Notes under the pieces: model-generated
Told to the model about the DNA's origin: nothing
What the model saw: the letters and a program-made list of their open reading frames with translations, nothing else
Database searches by the model: none
Made by a program: the position numbers and the translations under genes
Shown here: piece by piece, positions 1 to 9,719 of the stretch
Layout: each line of letters begins with the position of its first letter
Numbering within the stretch: position 1 is the stretch's first letter
NCBI GenBank assembly: GCA_014075215.1
Contig: CP046177.1
Coordinates: 1,374,501 to 1,438,500, forward strand
From: Flavobacteriaceae bacterium
GTDB lineage: Bacteria; Bacteroidota; Bacteroidia; Flavobacteriales; Flavobacteriaceae
Reading direction: 5' to 3'
DNA length: 64,000 bases

Positions 1-1796
1 CCTTCACCGTTTATTGTAGAAGTAACAAAAATAGTTTTGCTTTGTTTTCTATTACTAGCCAACATAAAATCTAAATTTGTTCGGATTAAGCGGAAAGCCT
101 CAGCTGTACCGGAACGCACATTATTCCCAACAACAATTTTTTCTTTACTACTAGTAGATTTCGGTACATCGCCTATAAATGGTATTGATATTTCTGATTC
201 AATATCCTGTTTATTGTGAATTTTAGTATCTAATAAATCTAAGAGATATATGATTATAAAAGGGATTAACAATCCTAACAACAGAGCTATCATATAGATC
301 ATTTTTCTATTAGGATAAACAGATGAATTGGTACCGTATGCACTGTCAATAATTTTAGCATTGGGTACTGTTACAGCTAAAGAAATATCTATTTCTTCTT
401 TTTTTCTTAGCAAATATTGATACAAGCTACTGATAATTTCTTGTTGCCTGGCTATGTCTATAAAACCCTGTTCTTTTGACGGGAAGGCTCTGACTCTATC
501 GAGAACTTTAGATTGTTCTTTATTTAGCTCATTAATTTGGTTTTTTAAAGAATTAGATACATTAGCTAAGCTCCCTATTAAACTTGATTTTAAGCTTTCT
601 TTGTTATTCTCCAATTGAATCAAAACCGGATTCCTTTCTCCTGCATTTCTTCTGGTTTTTTTTATTTGAAGAACCAGATTATTGTAATTAGCAATAGCTG
701 ATGTTGCCCCTTCATCCTTAAGACCTAAGCTAGCAGGTAAAATCTCATTTTTCTCTGACTCTTTTTTTAAAACGTTCTCAATTTCTTCTGCCCAACTTAA
801 ATTAATTTTAGCTTCTGTAATTTTTTGATTGGTTTCTCTTAAAGATTCAAAAGCCAATTGAGCTACGGATGTAAGCCCTGAAAAATCTTTATTTGTTTTA
901 AAATCTTTTACTTCTTTATCAATAATATATAGATCGTTTTCAACTTTCTCTAGCCTGTGACTTATAAACTCTTTGGTTTTTTCAGATACTTGGTTTTTAT
1001 CATTTATGGCATCTGTATTGTATTGCTTAACCAACTCGTCAATGATATCTTCTGCTTTCTCTTTAACAGGATCTTCTAATGCTAGTATTAATACACTCGA
1101 ATTTTTATTTACAGGGTAAATATTTACCCTGGATCGATATCTGTCTACGATTCTGTATTTTGGCGATATTCTTACAATAACTTCTGAGTGAAACCTTCTT
1201 TTTGATTTATTTTTCAGTAATTTGAATATTCCTAATTTATTATTTACAATTTCACCAAATGTATGTGATGATGTTACTTCCCCATTTAAATTAATAAACT
1301 CGTAACTTAAATCATTAATAATTTTAATATTAATTACAGTATCTTTTCTTTGAAACCGAGAGTTCTTTTCTATAAAGTCAATTTTAACCGGAGAAGAATT
1401 TTTGTATACTTCACTTTCTATTACTCTGCCTGTAACATAGTAATTCACATCCAGTTCAAGCATATCTACAACTTTCCCAACAATTTTTCTGGATTTTAAA
1501 ATTTCAATTTCATTATCCGGATTATTTGCTGATGCTCCACCAACAATTCCCAAATCTTTAAATGCTTCTAATTCCGTAGACAGCCCTGATTTTTTATTAT
1601 CCTTAATTAAAATTGATGCTGAAGCACTATATAAAGGTGTGACATATCTTAAATACAAAAATGCTATTCCTAATGATAAAATTCCTCCAAGGAAAAACCA
1701 CTTCCAATGGCTTACATATTTTTCAATTTCAACACGAATATTCAAGCTGTCATCTTTATCAAAAGAATTTGCAATGTGATGTTGATTATCTTGCAT
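1..1796 (-). CDS. Wzc/GumC-type polysaccharide chain-length protein with BY-kinase, C-terminus outside window
   Basis: Open minus-strand frame from ATG at 1796 (MQDNQHHIANS) to the window edge, so only about 598 residues are visible. A membrane segment lies near residues 33-52 (WKWFFLGGILSLGIAFLY), followed by a Wzz-type periplasmic region with long charged coiled-coil stretches and a GNVR/tyrosine-kinase-like linker. A second membrane segment (MIYMIALLLGLLIPFIIIYL) comes near residue 500. The last residues read FVTSTINGEG, the start of the Walker A region of bacterial tyrosine kinases, so the cytoplasmic kinase domain is just outside. Such proteins control polymer length with Wza in exopolysaccharide or capsule export through cycles of autophosphorylation. 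The start lies 4 nt after the stop of the export lipoprotein gene, so the two are co-transcribed. Family assignment is confident; the polysaccharide is unknown. Confidence 0.9.
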   Translation of the reverse strand, partial: MQDNQHHIANSFDKDDSLNIRVEIEKYVSHWKWFFLGGILSLGIAFLYLRYVTPLYSASASILIKDNKKSGLSTELEAFKDLGIVGGASANNPDNEIEILKSRKIVGKVVDMLELDVNYYVTGRVIESEVYKNSSPVKIDFIEKNSRFQRKDTVINIKIINDLSYEFINLNGEVTSSHTFGEIVNNKLGIFKLLKNKSKRRFHSEVIVRISPKYRIVDRYRSRVNIYPVNKNSSVLILALEDPVKEKAEDIIDELVKQYNTDAINDKNQVSEKTKEFISHRLEKVENDLYIIDKEVKDFKTNKDFSGLTSVAQLAFESLRETNQKITEAKINLSWAEEIENVLKKESEKNEILPASLGLKDEGATSAIANYNNLVLQIKKTRRNAGERNPVLIQLENNKESLKSSLIGSLANVSNSLKNQINELNKEQSKVLDRVRAFPSKEQGFIDIARQQEIISSLYQYLLRKKEEIDISLAVTVPNAKIIDSAYGTNSSVYPNRKMIYMIALLLGLLIPFIIIYLLDLLDTKIHNKQDIESEISIPFIGDVPKSTSSKEKIVVGNNVRSGTAEAFRLIRTNLDFMLASNRKQSKTIFVTSTINGE

Positions 1797-1800
1797 TTGA

Positions 1801-2568
1801 CTATCTTGTTAAAAAAACAGTAATTAAAGAAATAATAATAGAACCTAATGATATAAACAGACTTGTGTTTTGATTAGTCGCTGCTGATTGCGCTTTGGCT
1901 TTATTCGGATCTACATATATAACATCATTTTGTTGGAGATAATATACAGGTGAGGTAAATGTATTACTGGACAATAAATCTATTGTATAAAAATTCTTTT
2001 TACCATTTTCTTCTCTCGTTAAAAGAATATTACTTCTTTCTCCCGAAATATTCAAATCACCTGCTAACCCAATTGCTTCAAGTACGGTTATCCTTTCATT
2101 AGGTACTGTATATGTTCCGGGAGTTCTAACATCTCCTAAAACAGTTATTTTGAAATTTGTTATTTTAATATTTATAGTGGGGTTTTTCACATAATCTGGG
2201 TCTAGCTTCTTTTTAAACAAAAGAATCGCTTCTTCTCTGGTAAGCCCGCCAATTTTGAGTTTTCCTAGAACAGGAAAATTAATTTCACCTTTTGAATCAA
2301 TTAAATAGGTTTGTTGCTGGCTAGCTCCACTAGTACTACTGGTAGCAGAAAAAGCAATTGCCGCTAAATTAAAAGGCTTAACGGCATCTATATCTAACGC
2401 TGATATCGTGATCTGCAAGAGATCATCTGGCTTGAAGATAGTTTTGTAATTGTTAGATACCTTAGATTGATCTATTGTGTCGTTTTGAAAATAGGTAATC
2501 TTTTTTTTGGACACACAAGAAACAGCTATAAAAAAAAATAGACTTAGACAAAAATATATTTTTTTCAT
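1801..2568 (-). CDS. Wza-like polysaccharide export outer-membrane lipoprotein
   Basis: A 255-residue protein when begun at ATG 2568. This start is preferred over the longer frame to 2607 because it gives a clean lipoprotein signal, MKKIYFCLSLFFFIAVSC, with the lipobox cysteine at residue 18. It has a poly-export N-terminal domain (PDDLLQITISALD) and a SLBB-like segment (ITVLGDVRTPGTYTVPNERI, residues ~150-170), and ends in a hydrophobic stretch (LFISLGSIIISLITVFL) typical of Bacteroidota Wza homologues. It should form the outer-membrane exit channel for the polymer handled by the adjacent Wzc-type kinase. It lies between the dehydratase gene (47 nt upstream) and the kinase gene (4 nt downstream) in one minus-strand operon. 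Confidence 0.9.
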   Translation of the reverse strand: MKKIYFCLSLFFFIAVSCVSKKKITYFQNDTIDQSKVSNNYKTIFKPDDLLQITISALDIDAVKPFNLAAIAFSATSSTSGASQQQTYLIDSKGEINFPVLGKLKIGGLTREEAILLFKKKLDPDYVKNPTINIKITNFKITVLGDVRTPGTYTVPNERITVLEAIGLAGDLNISGERSNILLTREENGKKNFYTIDLLSSNTFTSPVYYLQQNDVIYVDPNKAKAQSAATNQNTSLFISLGSIIISLITVFLTR

Positions 2569-2615
2569 TAAATACTTTGAATATATAATATAACCACGAA
2601 AATACATTATTCAAA

Positions 2616-4517
2616 TTAATCCAAAGAAACTTTAGTATCCAATTTTTCGTATATCGAATTATTGGATATAAATTCCGGAGCAATTGCTTTCATTAACAGT
2701 ACGTTATTATGATTGCTATTATAATTATTTTCTTTACAAAGTTTTTCTATATTAAATTTAGTATCCGGACAATTTATTTCTTTTGCCTTAGCTATCATGA
2801 TTTTTTCATGGTAAGTAGGTTTTGTCTTTTCCTCATCAGAAAGCAATTCTTCATATAGTTTTTCTCCCGGCCTTAATCCTGTTACTTTAATATCAATATC
2901 TTCAGGATAACGCAATCCCGATAATTGAATCATTTTTTTAGCAATATCATATATTTTAACTGCTTTACCCATGTCAAATATATATATATCCCCTCCTTTG
3001 CCCATAGTTCCGGCTTCTAAAACCAAACTACAAGCTTCAGGGATTGTCATAAAATATCTGGTAATTTCTTTATGTGTCAGTGTCAACGGACCGCCATTTA
3101 AAATTTGCTTTTTAAACAAAGGAATAACCGAGCCGTTAGACCCTAAAACATTTCCAAATCTTGTGGTAGTATACCTGGTTTTTTTACTACTCTTACTCAA
3201 ACAACTAATGTATAGCTCAGCAATTCTTTTAGAAGCTCCCATAATATTTGTTGGATTCACTGCTTTATCCGTAGAAATCATTACAAACCTATCTACCTTA
3301 TATTTAAGAGATAAGTCAGCGATAATTTTAGTTCCAAAAACATTTGTTTTAATAGCTTCATATGGATTATCTTCCATAAGAGGGACATGTTTATAAGCAG
3401 CAGCGTGAAAAACTTTTTGAGGCCGATACATCTCAAAAATTTCATCCATTCTATTTTCTTCACAAATAGTAGCAACAATACTAATGATATTAATTTTTAA
3501 CTCTTTTAATTCTTGCTGTAAGTCGTATAAAGAAGATTCAGCCTGATCTAAAAGAATTAATTGTTTACACCTATAATTAGCCAGTTGCCTGGTAATTTCC
3601 GAACCAATAGATCCTGCAGCACCGGTTATTAAAACTTTTTTGCCATTAACCTCTCTTTCTACAACCGGATTAATGATTTTAATAGGTGCTCTATCTAATA
3701 AGTCTTCAATTCTGATTTGCTTAATTTGACTTATTTCTAAATCGCCCCCAATCCATTTTGCCAATGGAGGAACAATTTTAATTTCCAAGCCTTTTTCTAT
3801 AAGCGAATTTGTGATTTCTAAAAGATTATTAGAACTTATATTTTGAATCGAAATAATAACCTCTTTCAAACTATTTCTCGTAATAAAAGATTCATTTATT
3901 TCACTTGGTTGGTAAATTTTTACCTGATTAATTTTTTTTCCTCTTTTATTTTCATCATCATCTATAAAACCAACTACATTATAATTTGCAGCTCTGGATT
4001 TCCTAATTGCCCCATAGGTGATCATTCCTGAATCTCCGGCTCCGTAGATAAGTACATTAATAGTATCTATAAATTTGTTAGAGATCATCTCATACAGTGC
4101 TTTAAAAATAAATCTGGATAATATTAGCACAAAGATATTTATCAAGTAATGAATAATGACCACCGAAATCGGAGGCATGTAATTTTCAAAAATATTAAAA
4201 ATTCTGGCAAAAAGAACGACGCCTAAGGTAATAGTAGATATTAATAAAGTCCCTATAAGAACATTATAAGCATCTCTTGTACCGGTACGCCTTATAATTC
4301 CTTTATAGGATCCGACAGCTAAAAATGAGGTCAGGCTGAAGATGGTAATAAATGGTATTTGGTATGCTAATTTTTCTTTATCGAAGTTAAAAGTAGCATC
4401 AAATCGAATGAAATAAGCAAATATAAAAGATAGTACAACCAAAATAAGATCAATAATGAGTACCACCCATTTTGATGAATGTTTATTTAGCTTTGTCAGT
4501 AAGAAATTTCTAACCAT
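2616..4517 (-). CDS. FlaA1/CapD/WbpM-type membrane nucleotide-sugar epimerase/dehydratase
   Basis: A 633-residue protein from ATG 4517; a TTG start at 4538 would add seven residues. The N-terminal ~140 residues hold four membrane segments. A CoA-binding-like Rossmann region (VLIYGAGDSGMITYGAI) follows, then the catalytic SDR domain with the NAD site VLITGAAGSIGSEI. The lower catalytic region reads MISTDKAVNPTNIMGASK, with the family's usual Met or Thr in place of Tyr in the classic YxxxK. Homologues act on UDP-GlcNAc, as 4,6-dehydratases or epimerases, to make the first sugars of capsule, O-antigen or glycan pathways. Genetic linkage with wza/wzc and a PHP phosphatase supports a role in surface polysaccharide synthesis. 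The exact reaction cannot be told from sequence. Confidence 0.9.
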   Translation of the reverse strand: MVRNFLLTKLNKHSSKWVVLIIDLILVVLSFIFAYFIRFDATFNFDKEKLAYQIPFITIFSLTSFLAVGSYKGIIRRTGTRDAYNVLIGTLLISTITLGVVLFARIFNIFENYMPPISVVIIHYLINIFVLILSRFIFKALYEMISNKFIDTINVLIYGAGDSGMITYGAIRKSRAANYNVVGFIDDDENKRGKKINQVKIYQPSEINESFITRNSLKEVIISIQNISSNNLLEITNSLIEKGLEIKIVPPLAKWIGGDLEISQIKQIRIEDLLDRAPIKIINPVVEREVNGKKVLITGAAGSIGSEITRQLANYRCKQLILLDQAESSLYDLQQELKELKINIISIVATICEENRMDEIFEMYRPQKVFHAAAYKHVPLMEDNPYEAIKTNVFGTKIIADLSLKYKVDRFVMISTDKAVNPTNIMGASKRIAELYISCLSKSSKKTRYTTTRFGNVLGSNGSVIPLFKKQILNGGPLTLTHKEITRYFMTIPEACSLVLEAGTMGKGGDIYIFDMGKAVKIYDIAKKMIQLSGLRYPEDIDIKVTGLRPGEKLYEELLSDEEKTKPTYHEKIMIAKAKEINCPDTKFNIEKLCKENNYNSNHNNVLLMKAIAPEFISNNSIYEKLDTKVSLD

Positions 4518-4538
4518 TCGGCCGGTTGTATGGCTCAA

Positions 4539-4697
4539 ATGTACATTTTTTTTCTCACTCGGAATACCTTTATCAAGCTAATTGAAAATGAAGCACCTCA
4601 AAAAATAATTAATGGTACAAGTCCGCAATAAGAATTAAATAAGTTATTCCTGAATGTATCCAAAAAATCAAGATGAGTTCTATAAAAGAGTTTTAAA
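4539..4697. other. intergenic spacer in polysaccharide cluster
   Basis: About 160 nt between the dehydratase gene and the phosphatase gene upstream. No open frame or strong hairpin was seen. It may hold a promoter for the dehydratase-wza-wzc genes, but none stands out enough to name. Confidence 0.3.
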
Positions 4698-5438
4698 TCA
4701 ATTGCTAAAAAACTTGGAATTATTAGTCAATAATAGCTTCAGTTTTTTCTTATTTTTCTCTGTTACAATCAATTTCAAAAGCTTGAGATGTTTAGAGTGA
4801 TGTATATCTGTTCCAACAAAATCATACAATCCTAATTTGAGCAACTTTTCACATGCTTTTCGGATATCCTTCCCATAATGGTCAGTCAGTGACAAGAAAT
4901 TTAACTGAAACAAACAACCTGCTTTCTTGAGTTTATAGTAGTTATTTACATCACTGTGAAAAAAAACGTATCGCTCAGGATGTGCTAAAACAGGTTTGTA
5001 TCCTTTTATATGGATATCAAAAAGTATTTCATACAGGTTTATAGGCGGACTAAAAAAAGACATTTCAACTAAGATGTAATTATCTTTTAAAGTAAGAATG
5101 TCATTATTCTGTAGCCTGATAGAAAACTGCTCATCCAACATATACTCAGCAGCAGCTCTAAAAGAAATATCATAAAACCCTCTATTTTTTAATTCAGTTT
5201 GTACCTCCTTAAGCTTGCTTTTAATAACTTTTGTAGCATTTGGATACAAATCACCTAAAACATGCGGAGTAGTAATAAAATTTTTAATTCCGTAAGAAGA
5301 CATTCCGGAGATGAGCTCCATAGCGTCATTTATATCTTCCGCACCGTCATCTACACTCGGAAGAAGGTGAGAATGTATATCTACAAATGTATCATCAAAC
5401 AGATGAGTAACAGGAAGTATTTTCTTTTTAAAAAACAC
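4698..5438 (-). CDS. CpsB/CapC-type (PHP) tyrosine-protein phosphatase
   Basis: About 246 residues. The start is uncertain: the frame has no good ATG, and GTG 5438 (giving MFFKKKILPVTH) fits the family's usual N-terminus, while TTG 5456 adds six residues. PHP-domain metal motifs are clear: DIHSHLLPSVDDGAED near the N-terminus, TTPHV about 40 residues later, LAHPERY mid-protein, and FVGTDIHHSKHL near the C-terminus. This family dephosphorylates bacterial tyrosine kinases of the Wzc type. Its neighbour at the window start is such a kinase, so this is probably the matching off-switch for polymer assembly. All genes here run in the same direction. Confidence 0.85.
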   Translation of the reverse strand: MFFKKKILPVTHLFDDTFVDIHSHLLPSVDDGAEDINDAMELISGMSSYGIKNFITTPHVLGDLYPNATKVIKSKLKEVQTELKNRGFYDISFRAAAEYMLDEQFSIRLQNNDILTLKDNYILVEMSFFSPPINLYEILFDIHIKGYKPVLAHPERYVFFHSDVNNYYKLKKAGCLFQLNFLSLTDHYGKDIRKACEKLLKLGLYDFVGTDIHHSKHLKLLKLIVTEKNKKKLKLLLTNNSKFFSN

Positions 5439-5562
5439 AAAATAAATTTTACACAAATTTACATTTTTTAAAAATTTTCAAACGAAAACGATTGAGAAAA
5501 TTTAATTTATTGTACATCAGAAAAGGTTATGATATATTTGACTAATTTTTAAATAAATAGCG

Positions 5563-6414
5563 ATGATACTAATTGCAGACGGAGGCTCTACAAAAGCTGA
5601 TTGGATTGCCTTGGACAAATCAAAAAATGAAGTGTTCAGAGTACGCACTTTGGGTTTAAATCCGGCCGTCGTTTCTCAGGAAGAACTTACCAATAGAATA
5701 GTGAATATGTTCCAGCTGGTTAATATTAAGGAAGAAGTTGAAGAGATTCATTTTTATGGAGCGGGTTGCGGAACCCTCAAACCGGTTGCCATCCTCAAAG
5801 AAGTGATGGAATCCATTTTTACGAACGCAAAAATATCAATTTCGGAAGATATGTTGGCGGCAGTGTATGCCACTTCAGGTAGTAAACCGGCAATAGTTTG
5901 CATTTTGGGAACCGGCTCTAACAGTTGTTATTTTGACGGTAAGGAAATGCACATGAAATTTCCTTCACTAGGCTATAGCTTGATGGATGAAGCCAGTGGA
6001 AATTATTTTGGAAAACAATTAATTCGTGATTATTACTATGAAAAAATGCCTGAAAAAATTGCTTTGGTATTTGAAAAGCAGTATAACTTAGAAGCAGACT
6101 TTATTAAGTTTAATCTGTATCGACAGCCAAACCCTAATATGTATTTAGCAACTTTTGCAAAATTTATGTTTGAGTTTAAGGAAGATAAATACGTTAAGAA
6201 GGTTATTAAAAAAGGATTTCAAGAATTTTTTAGATACCGAATTTTACCATTACAGTCCGAAAGAAAAGTACCGGTTTATTTTATAGGATCTATCGCTTTT
6301 TATTTTAGTGATATTTTGGAAAAAATCGCCAAAAAAAATAATTTGGAAATTGCAGGTGTCATTCAAAGGCCTATAGATAATTTACTCGAATTTCATAAAA
6401 AGCACATTAATTAA
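5563..6414 (+). CDS. BadF/BadG/BcrA/BcrD-type ATPase, N-acetylglucosamine-kinase-like
   Basis: A 283-residue actin/hexokinase-fold ATPase. The phosphate-1 loop is ILIADGGSTKADWIAL at residues 2-17, and the second phosphate loop is CILGTGSNSCYFDG near residue 120. The adenosine loop is seen as YFIGSIAFYF near residue 245. Homologues in Flavobacteria are annotated as N-acetylglucosamine kinase or BadF family ATPase. A role in amino-sugar recycling is plausible next to murF, but the substrate is not proven. The gene ends convergently with murF, overlapping it by 8 nt. The ATG at 5563 is the only good start. Confidence 0.8.
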   Translation: MILIADGGSTKADWIALDKSKNEVFRVRTLGLNPAVVSQEELTNRIVNMFQLVNIKEEVEEIHFYGAGCGTLKPVAILKEVMESIFTNAKISISEDMLAAVYATSGSKPAIVCILGTGSNSCYFDGKEMHMKFPSLGYSLMDEASGNYFGKQLIRDYYYEKMPEKIALVFEKQYNLEADFIKFNLYRQPNPNMYLATFAKFMFEFKEDKYVKKVIKKGFQEFFRYRILPLQSERKVPVYFIGSIAFYFSDILEKIAKKNNLEIAGVIQRPIDNLLEFHKKHIN

Positions 6415-7663
6415 AAATAGTTAATAACCTTTCTAAAGCCATCCCTCTGGAACCTTTTATTAATATTGTTGCATTATTGATAGGGTTATTGGTAATATGA
6501 TTTTTTAGATCAGCATAAAATTTGAATTTATAGGTAGAGGTTCGGGTTTTAAAATAATGTTCACCTACCAAATAAATATGTTTGAAATTAAGAGCGATAG
6601 CCAAATCAGCCATTTTTTGATGCTCAAAAGTAGCCTCTTTACCAAGTTCAAACATATCTCCTAAAATTAATACTTTTTTATCTGCATTTAGAGATCGAAA
6701 GCTTTGCAAGGCCGCTTCAACACTTGTAGGGTTTGCATTATAAGCATCTAAAATGATGGTATTTGTAGAAGTTTTAATCATTTGAGACCTGTTATTTGCC
6801 GGAATATAGGATGCTATGGCATCTTTTATATCTAAATGAGTTACTCCAAAATACTGCCCGACTGAAATAGCACAGGAAATATTGCTAAAATTGTAAGCCC
6901 CTGTAAGGTGTGTTTTTATACTCAAATCATCAATGGCTACCTCCAGAAAAGGATGAGAAGTAATGAGTCGAATGCGCTCTGAAAAAAATATAGTATCCAT
7001 ATCTTGAGTCAATACAACCTGTTTGGCATCATTTTGATTTACAAAAGCTTTTTTATGATAATTTTTGAGATACTTATACAATTCGGATTTTCCTTTAATA
7101 ACACCTTCAACTCCGCCGAACCCCTCTAAATGTGCTTTTCCAAAATTGGTTATATACCCGTAATCAGGCTGTGCTACAGTACAAAGAAATTCAATCTCTT
7201 TTAGATGATTTGCCCCCATTTCTACAATACCAAACTCGGTTTCCTTATGAAAAGATAAAATAGTCAGCGGAACTCCAATGTGATTATTGAGATTACCCTT
7301 CGTAGCAGTAGTTTTAAATTTTTTACTCAACGCACAATTGATAAGTTCTTTTGTAGTGGTTTTACCATTACTACCCGTCAATCCGATAATTGGAAATGTA
7401 ATGTGTTCTCGATGATATTTAGCTAATTCTTGTAGCGTAGATAGTACATTATCAACAAGAATGATAGCATTATTTGTCACATACTTTTTTTCATCTACTA
7501 TGCTATAGTTAGCCCCTTTTTTCAGAGCTTCTTCAGCAAAAGTATTTCCGTTAAAATTCTCACCCTTTAAGGCAAAATAGATACTGTTTTTTCTAATTTT
7601 CCGAGTATCGGTATCAACTTTATAATGCTGAGTATATAAAGCGTATAAATTTTCTATAGTCAT
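6407..7663 (-). CDS. murF: UDP-N-acetylmuramoyl-tripeptide--D-alanyl-D-alanine ligase
   Basis: A 418-residue Mur ligase that adds D-Ala-D-Ala to the UDP-MurNAc tripeptide in the cytoplasm, the last soluble step of peptidoglycan precursor synthesis. The ATP loop is GLTGSNGKTTTKELI near residue 100. The central-domain motif is GIVEMGANHLKEIEFL, and the C-terminal domain contains ILDAYNANPTSVEAAL and ILGDMFELG. ATG 7663 is chosen over 7687 because the longer start would lie inside the gldJ terminator hairpin. The gene follows gldJ on the minus strand, a known flavobacterial order. Confidence 0.95.
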   Translation of the reverse strand: MTIENLYALYTQHYKVDTDTRKIRKNSIYFALKGENFNGNTFAEEALKKGANYSIVDEKKYVTNNAIILVDNVLSTLQELAKYHREHITFPIIGLTGSNGKTTTKELINCALSKKFKTTATKGNLNNHIGVPLTILSFHKETEFGIVEMGANHLKEIEFLCTVAQPDYGYITNFGKAHLEGFGGVEGVIKGKSELYKYLKNYHKKAFVNQNDAKQVVLTQDMDTIFFSERIRLITSHPFLEVAIDDLSIKTHLTGAYNFSNISCAISVGQYFGVTHLDIKDAIASYIPANNRSQMIKTSTNTIILDAYNANPTSVEAALQSFRSLNADKKVLILGDMFELGKEATFEHQKMADLAIALNFKHIYLVGEHYFKTRTSTYKFKFYADLKNHITNNPINNATILIKGSRGMALERLLTIFN

Positions 7664-7671
7664 CTGATAAA

Positions 7672-7704
7672 TATAAAAAAACCTCATTGGAGAACAACGA
7701 GGTT
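7672..7704 (-). terminator. intrinsic terminator after gldJ
   Basis: On the minus strand AACCTCGTTG and CAATGAGGTT form a 10-bp stem (one G-T pair) around a 5-nt loop, followed by a run of T. It sits between the gldJ stop and the murF start, so murF likely has its own promoter or relies on readthrough. Confidence 0.75.
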
Positions 7705-7735
7705 TTACCGGAACTCATTTTAAAGTTCTGTAATT

Positions 7736-9418
7736 TTATCTTGCCGGATTCCTGGCTCTTCTTTTTTTGTATGATAAAGGTCCGACAACGTCAGTTGCGC
7801 ACCTAAACCCAATATCGTAAGTAGCCATATATTCTAACATAAATCTTCTTTGAGAAGGATCTAACCAATATTCACGATCATTCCAAGATCCGCCTTTATA
7901 CACTCTGGACTCGTCACTAATAAGAGTATAGCGTTTTGCATCATCATATTTTGCAATCATCTGTCCTGTTACGGAATCTATTTTTATCTCCGGCTTAAGA
8001 GGAGAGTTATACATTCTTGGCCGGCTAAGTATATCCTGGCCATTTAAATCATAATCTTTAGATGAAAATTCATCACCATCGTTTTTACTTAGATTATCGG
8101 CAGAACTGTAATCTCTACTAAAATAAGCATCTTCTTTGGTAATAGGTATGTATTTAATTGTTCCCGGAATCTCATTAGGGACAATTTTTCCGTTTGGTAA
8201 AGTGTCATAGGATATTTTTGGAGTGCCTTCTCCTCCTACAAATACAACTTTACCGTCTTTATCAATAAATCTCTTTGTATAATAATTTCCTCTGAAATAG
8301 TTAAAATCATTAGCTTCGCTATCAATAATTTGTCTGTATACATCAGATACCCATTCGGAAACATTACCCGACATATCATATAAGCCAAACGCATTTGGAG
8401 GGTAAGATTTCACTTTGATAGGAATGTCCGAACCATCGGAACTCCAACCGGCAACGCCACTATAATCTCCATTACCTTGTTTAAAATTAGCTAGTTGATC
8501 TCCTTTGTATCTCGTAGACTTATCTCTGGTATACCTACCGTTCCAGGCATATTTTTTTCTACCCCTTACAATATTATATTCTCTGTTTTCTATAGTAGCC
8601 TTTGCAGCATACTCCCATTCCGCTTCAGTGGGTAATCTAAACTTTTGAGTAAGAATTCCGTCAAAAGAAGTTACCTGCCTTCCTGTGAAAGATCCTTTTT
8701 TAGGTCTTGACTCTCCCTTTTTTCTTATTTTCTTAACAGGCAACCCTTTTTTATATACTGCAGAATCTCCGTTAAATAATGCATAAGGATCTTCTAGATA
8801 CACATCGGTATCAAAAAAATTTCGAATGGTATCCGTAGCTAAAACATTGCTTAATACCCCTTTATCAATAAGTATTTTCATATTGACCGCATTTGTTCTC
8901 CACTTACAATATTGTGCAGCTTGTAGCCAACTCACACCTACTACGGGATAATCTTTATATGCAGGATGCCTTAGGTAGTTTTCAATTAACAATTCCGTAT
9001 TACCTAAACTTTTTCTCCACACTAAAGTATCTGGTAATGCTGCTTTGTAAACATGTTTGTATTGCTCTTCTTCCGGAGGGAAAACCTGTCTGATAACCTG
9101 TAAGTATAAATGGTATTCTTCATTGGTTACTTCCGCCTCGTCCAAATAAAACGAACGAACATGCATTTGTCTTGGAGTAGTATTCCAATCAAACATCACA
9201 TCATCTTGCACCTGACCCATTGTAAATGTACCCCCTTCTATGGCAACCATACCGTCAGGAGTTTTTTGGCCTTTAAAAGAACCTCCGTTTAAGTAATTAC
9301 CATATTTCGGATCATTAAAATTCCAACCTGTCAAGGAAGACTTACTTTTACTCTGATTACAGCTGGCTACCAGTGTAACTATCGTTAAAAAAACAGTAAC
9401 TTTTAATAGGTTTTTCAT
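7736..9418 (-). CDS. gldJ: gliding motility lipoprotein GldJ
   Basis: 560 residues, close to the ~561 of Flavobacterium johnsoniae GldJ. It starts with a lipoprotein signal (MKNLLKVTVFLTIVTLVASC, Cys20). The body is a formylglycine-enzyme/sulfatase-modifying-factor fold: IEGGTFTMGQVQDDV near residue 60, FRLPTEAEWEYAA, GLYDMSGNVSEWVSDV, and the C-terminal VYKGGSWNDREYW with GFRCATD. It ends in a basic tail, YKKRRARNPAR. GldJ is a periplasm-facing lipoprotein needed for gliding and for stability of other Gld proteins of the type IX secretion and motility machine. It is divergent from porU, as in F. johnsoniae, which supports the call. Confidence 0.96.
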   Translation of the reverse strand: MKNLLKVTVFLTIVTLVASCNQSKSKSSLTGWNFNDPKYGNYLNGGSFKGQKTPDGMVAIEGGTFTMGQVQDDVMFDWNTTPRQMHVRSFYLDEAEVTNEEYHLYLQVIRQVFPPEEEQYKHVYKAALPDTLVWRKSLGNTELLIENYLRHPAYKDYPVVGVSWLQAAQYCKWRTNAVNMKILIDKGVLSNVLATDTIRNFFDTDVYLEDPYALFNGDSAVYKKGLPVKKIRKKGESRPKKGSFTGRQVTSFDGILTQKFRLPTEAEWEYAAKATIENREYNIVRGRKKYAWNGRYTRDKSTRYKGDQLANFKQGNGDYSGVAGWSSDGSDIPIKVKSYPPNAFGLYDMSGNVSEWVSDVYRQIIDSEANDFNYFRGNYYTKRFIDKDGKVVFVGGEGTPKISYDTLPNGKIVPNEIPGTIKYIPITKEDAYFSRDYSSADNLSKNDGDEFSSKDYDLNGQDILSRPRMYNSPLKPEIKIDSVTGQMIAKYDDAKRYTLISDESRVYKGGSWNDREYWLDPSQRRFMLEYMATYDIGFRCATDVVGPLSYKKRRARNPAR

Positions 9419-9719
9419 ATTCTATTTAAAAATAATAGGGTTCTTATTCAGCCTCGCAATTTACAACAAAAATAAAATTAAACAATAACATTTAAACTTT
9501 TTAATAACCTGATGATTACTCACCGATTTTACTATCTAACGATGCTATTTGAATTTTAGTATACCTGACATCATATAGATTAAAATATTTATTTTTAATT
9601 TTCGTTATTTGATATGTCGAACTCATTGTAAAATGAATTAGAACAATTTTTGATACCAACAAAAGCTATTTCATAGTAAATTATATCTGATAGATGAAAA
9701 AACAATTAAACTTAAATAG
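9419..9719. promoter_or_regulatory. divergent gldJ / porU intergenic region
   Basis: About 300 nt of very AT-rich DNA between the oppositely oriented gldJ and porU starts. No open frame of interest. It must carry promoters for both operons, but I could not single out a convincing TTG/TANNTTTG pair. Confidence 0.4.
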
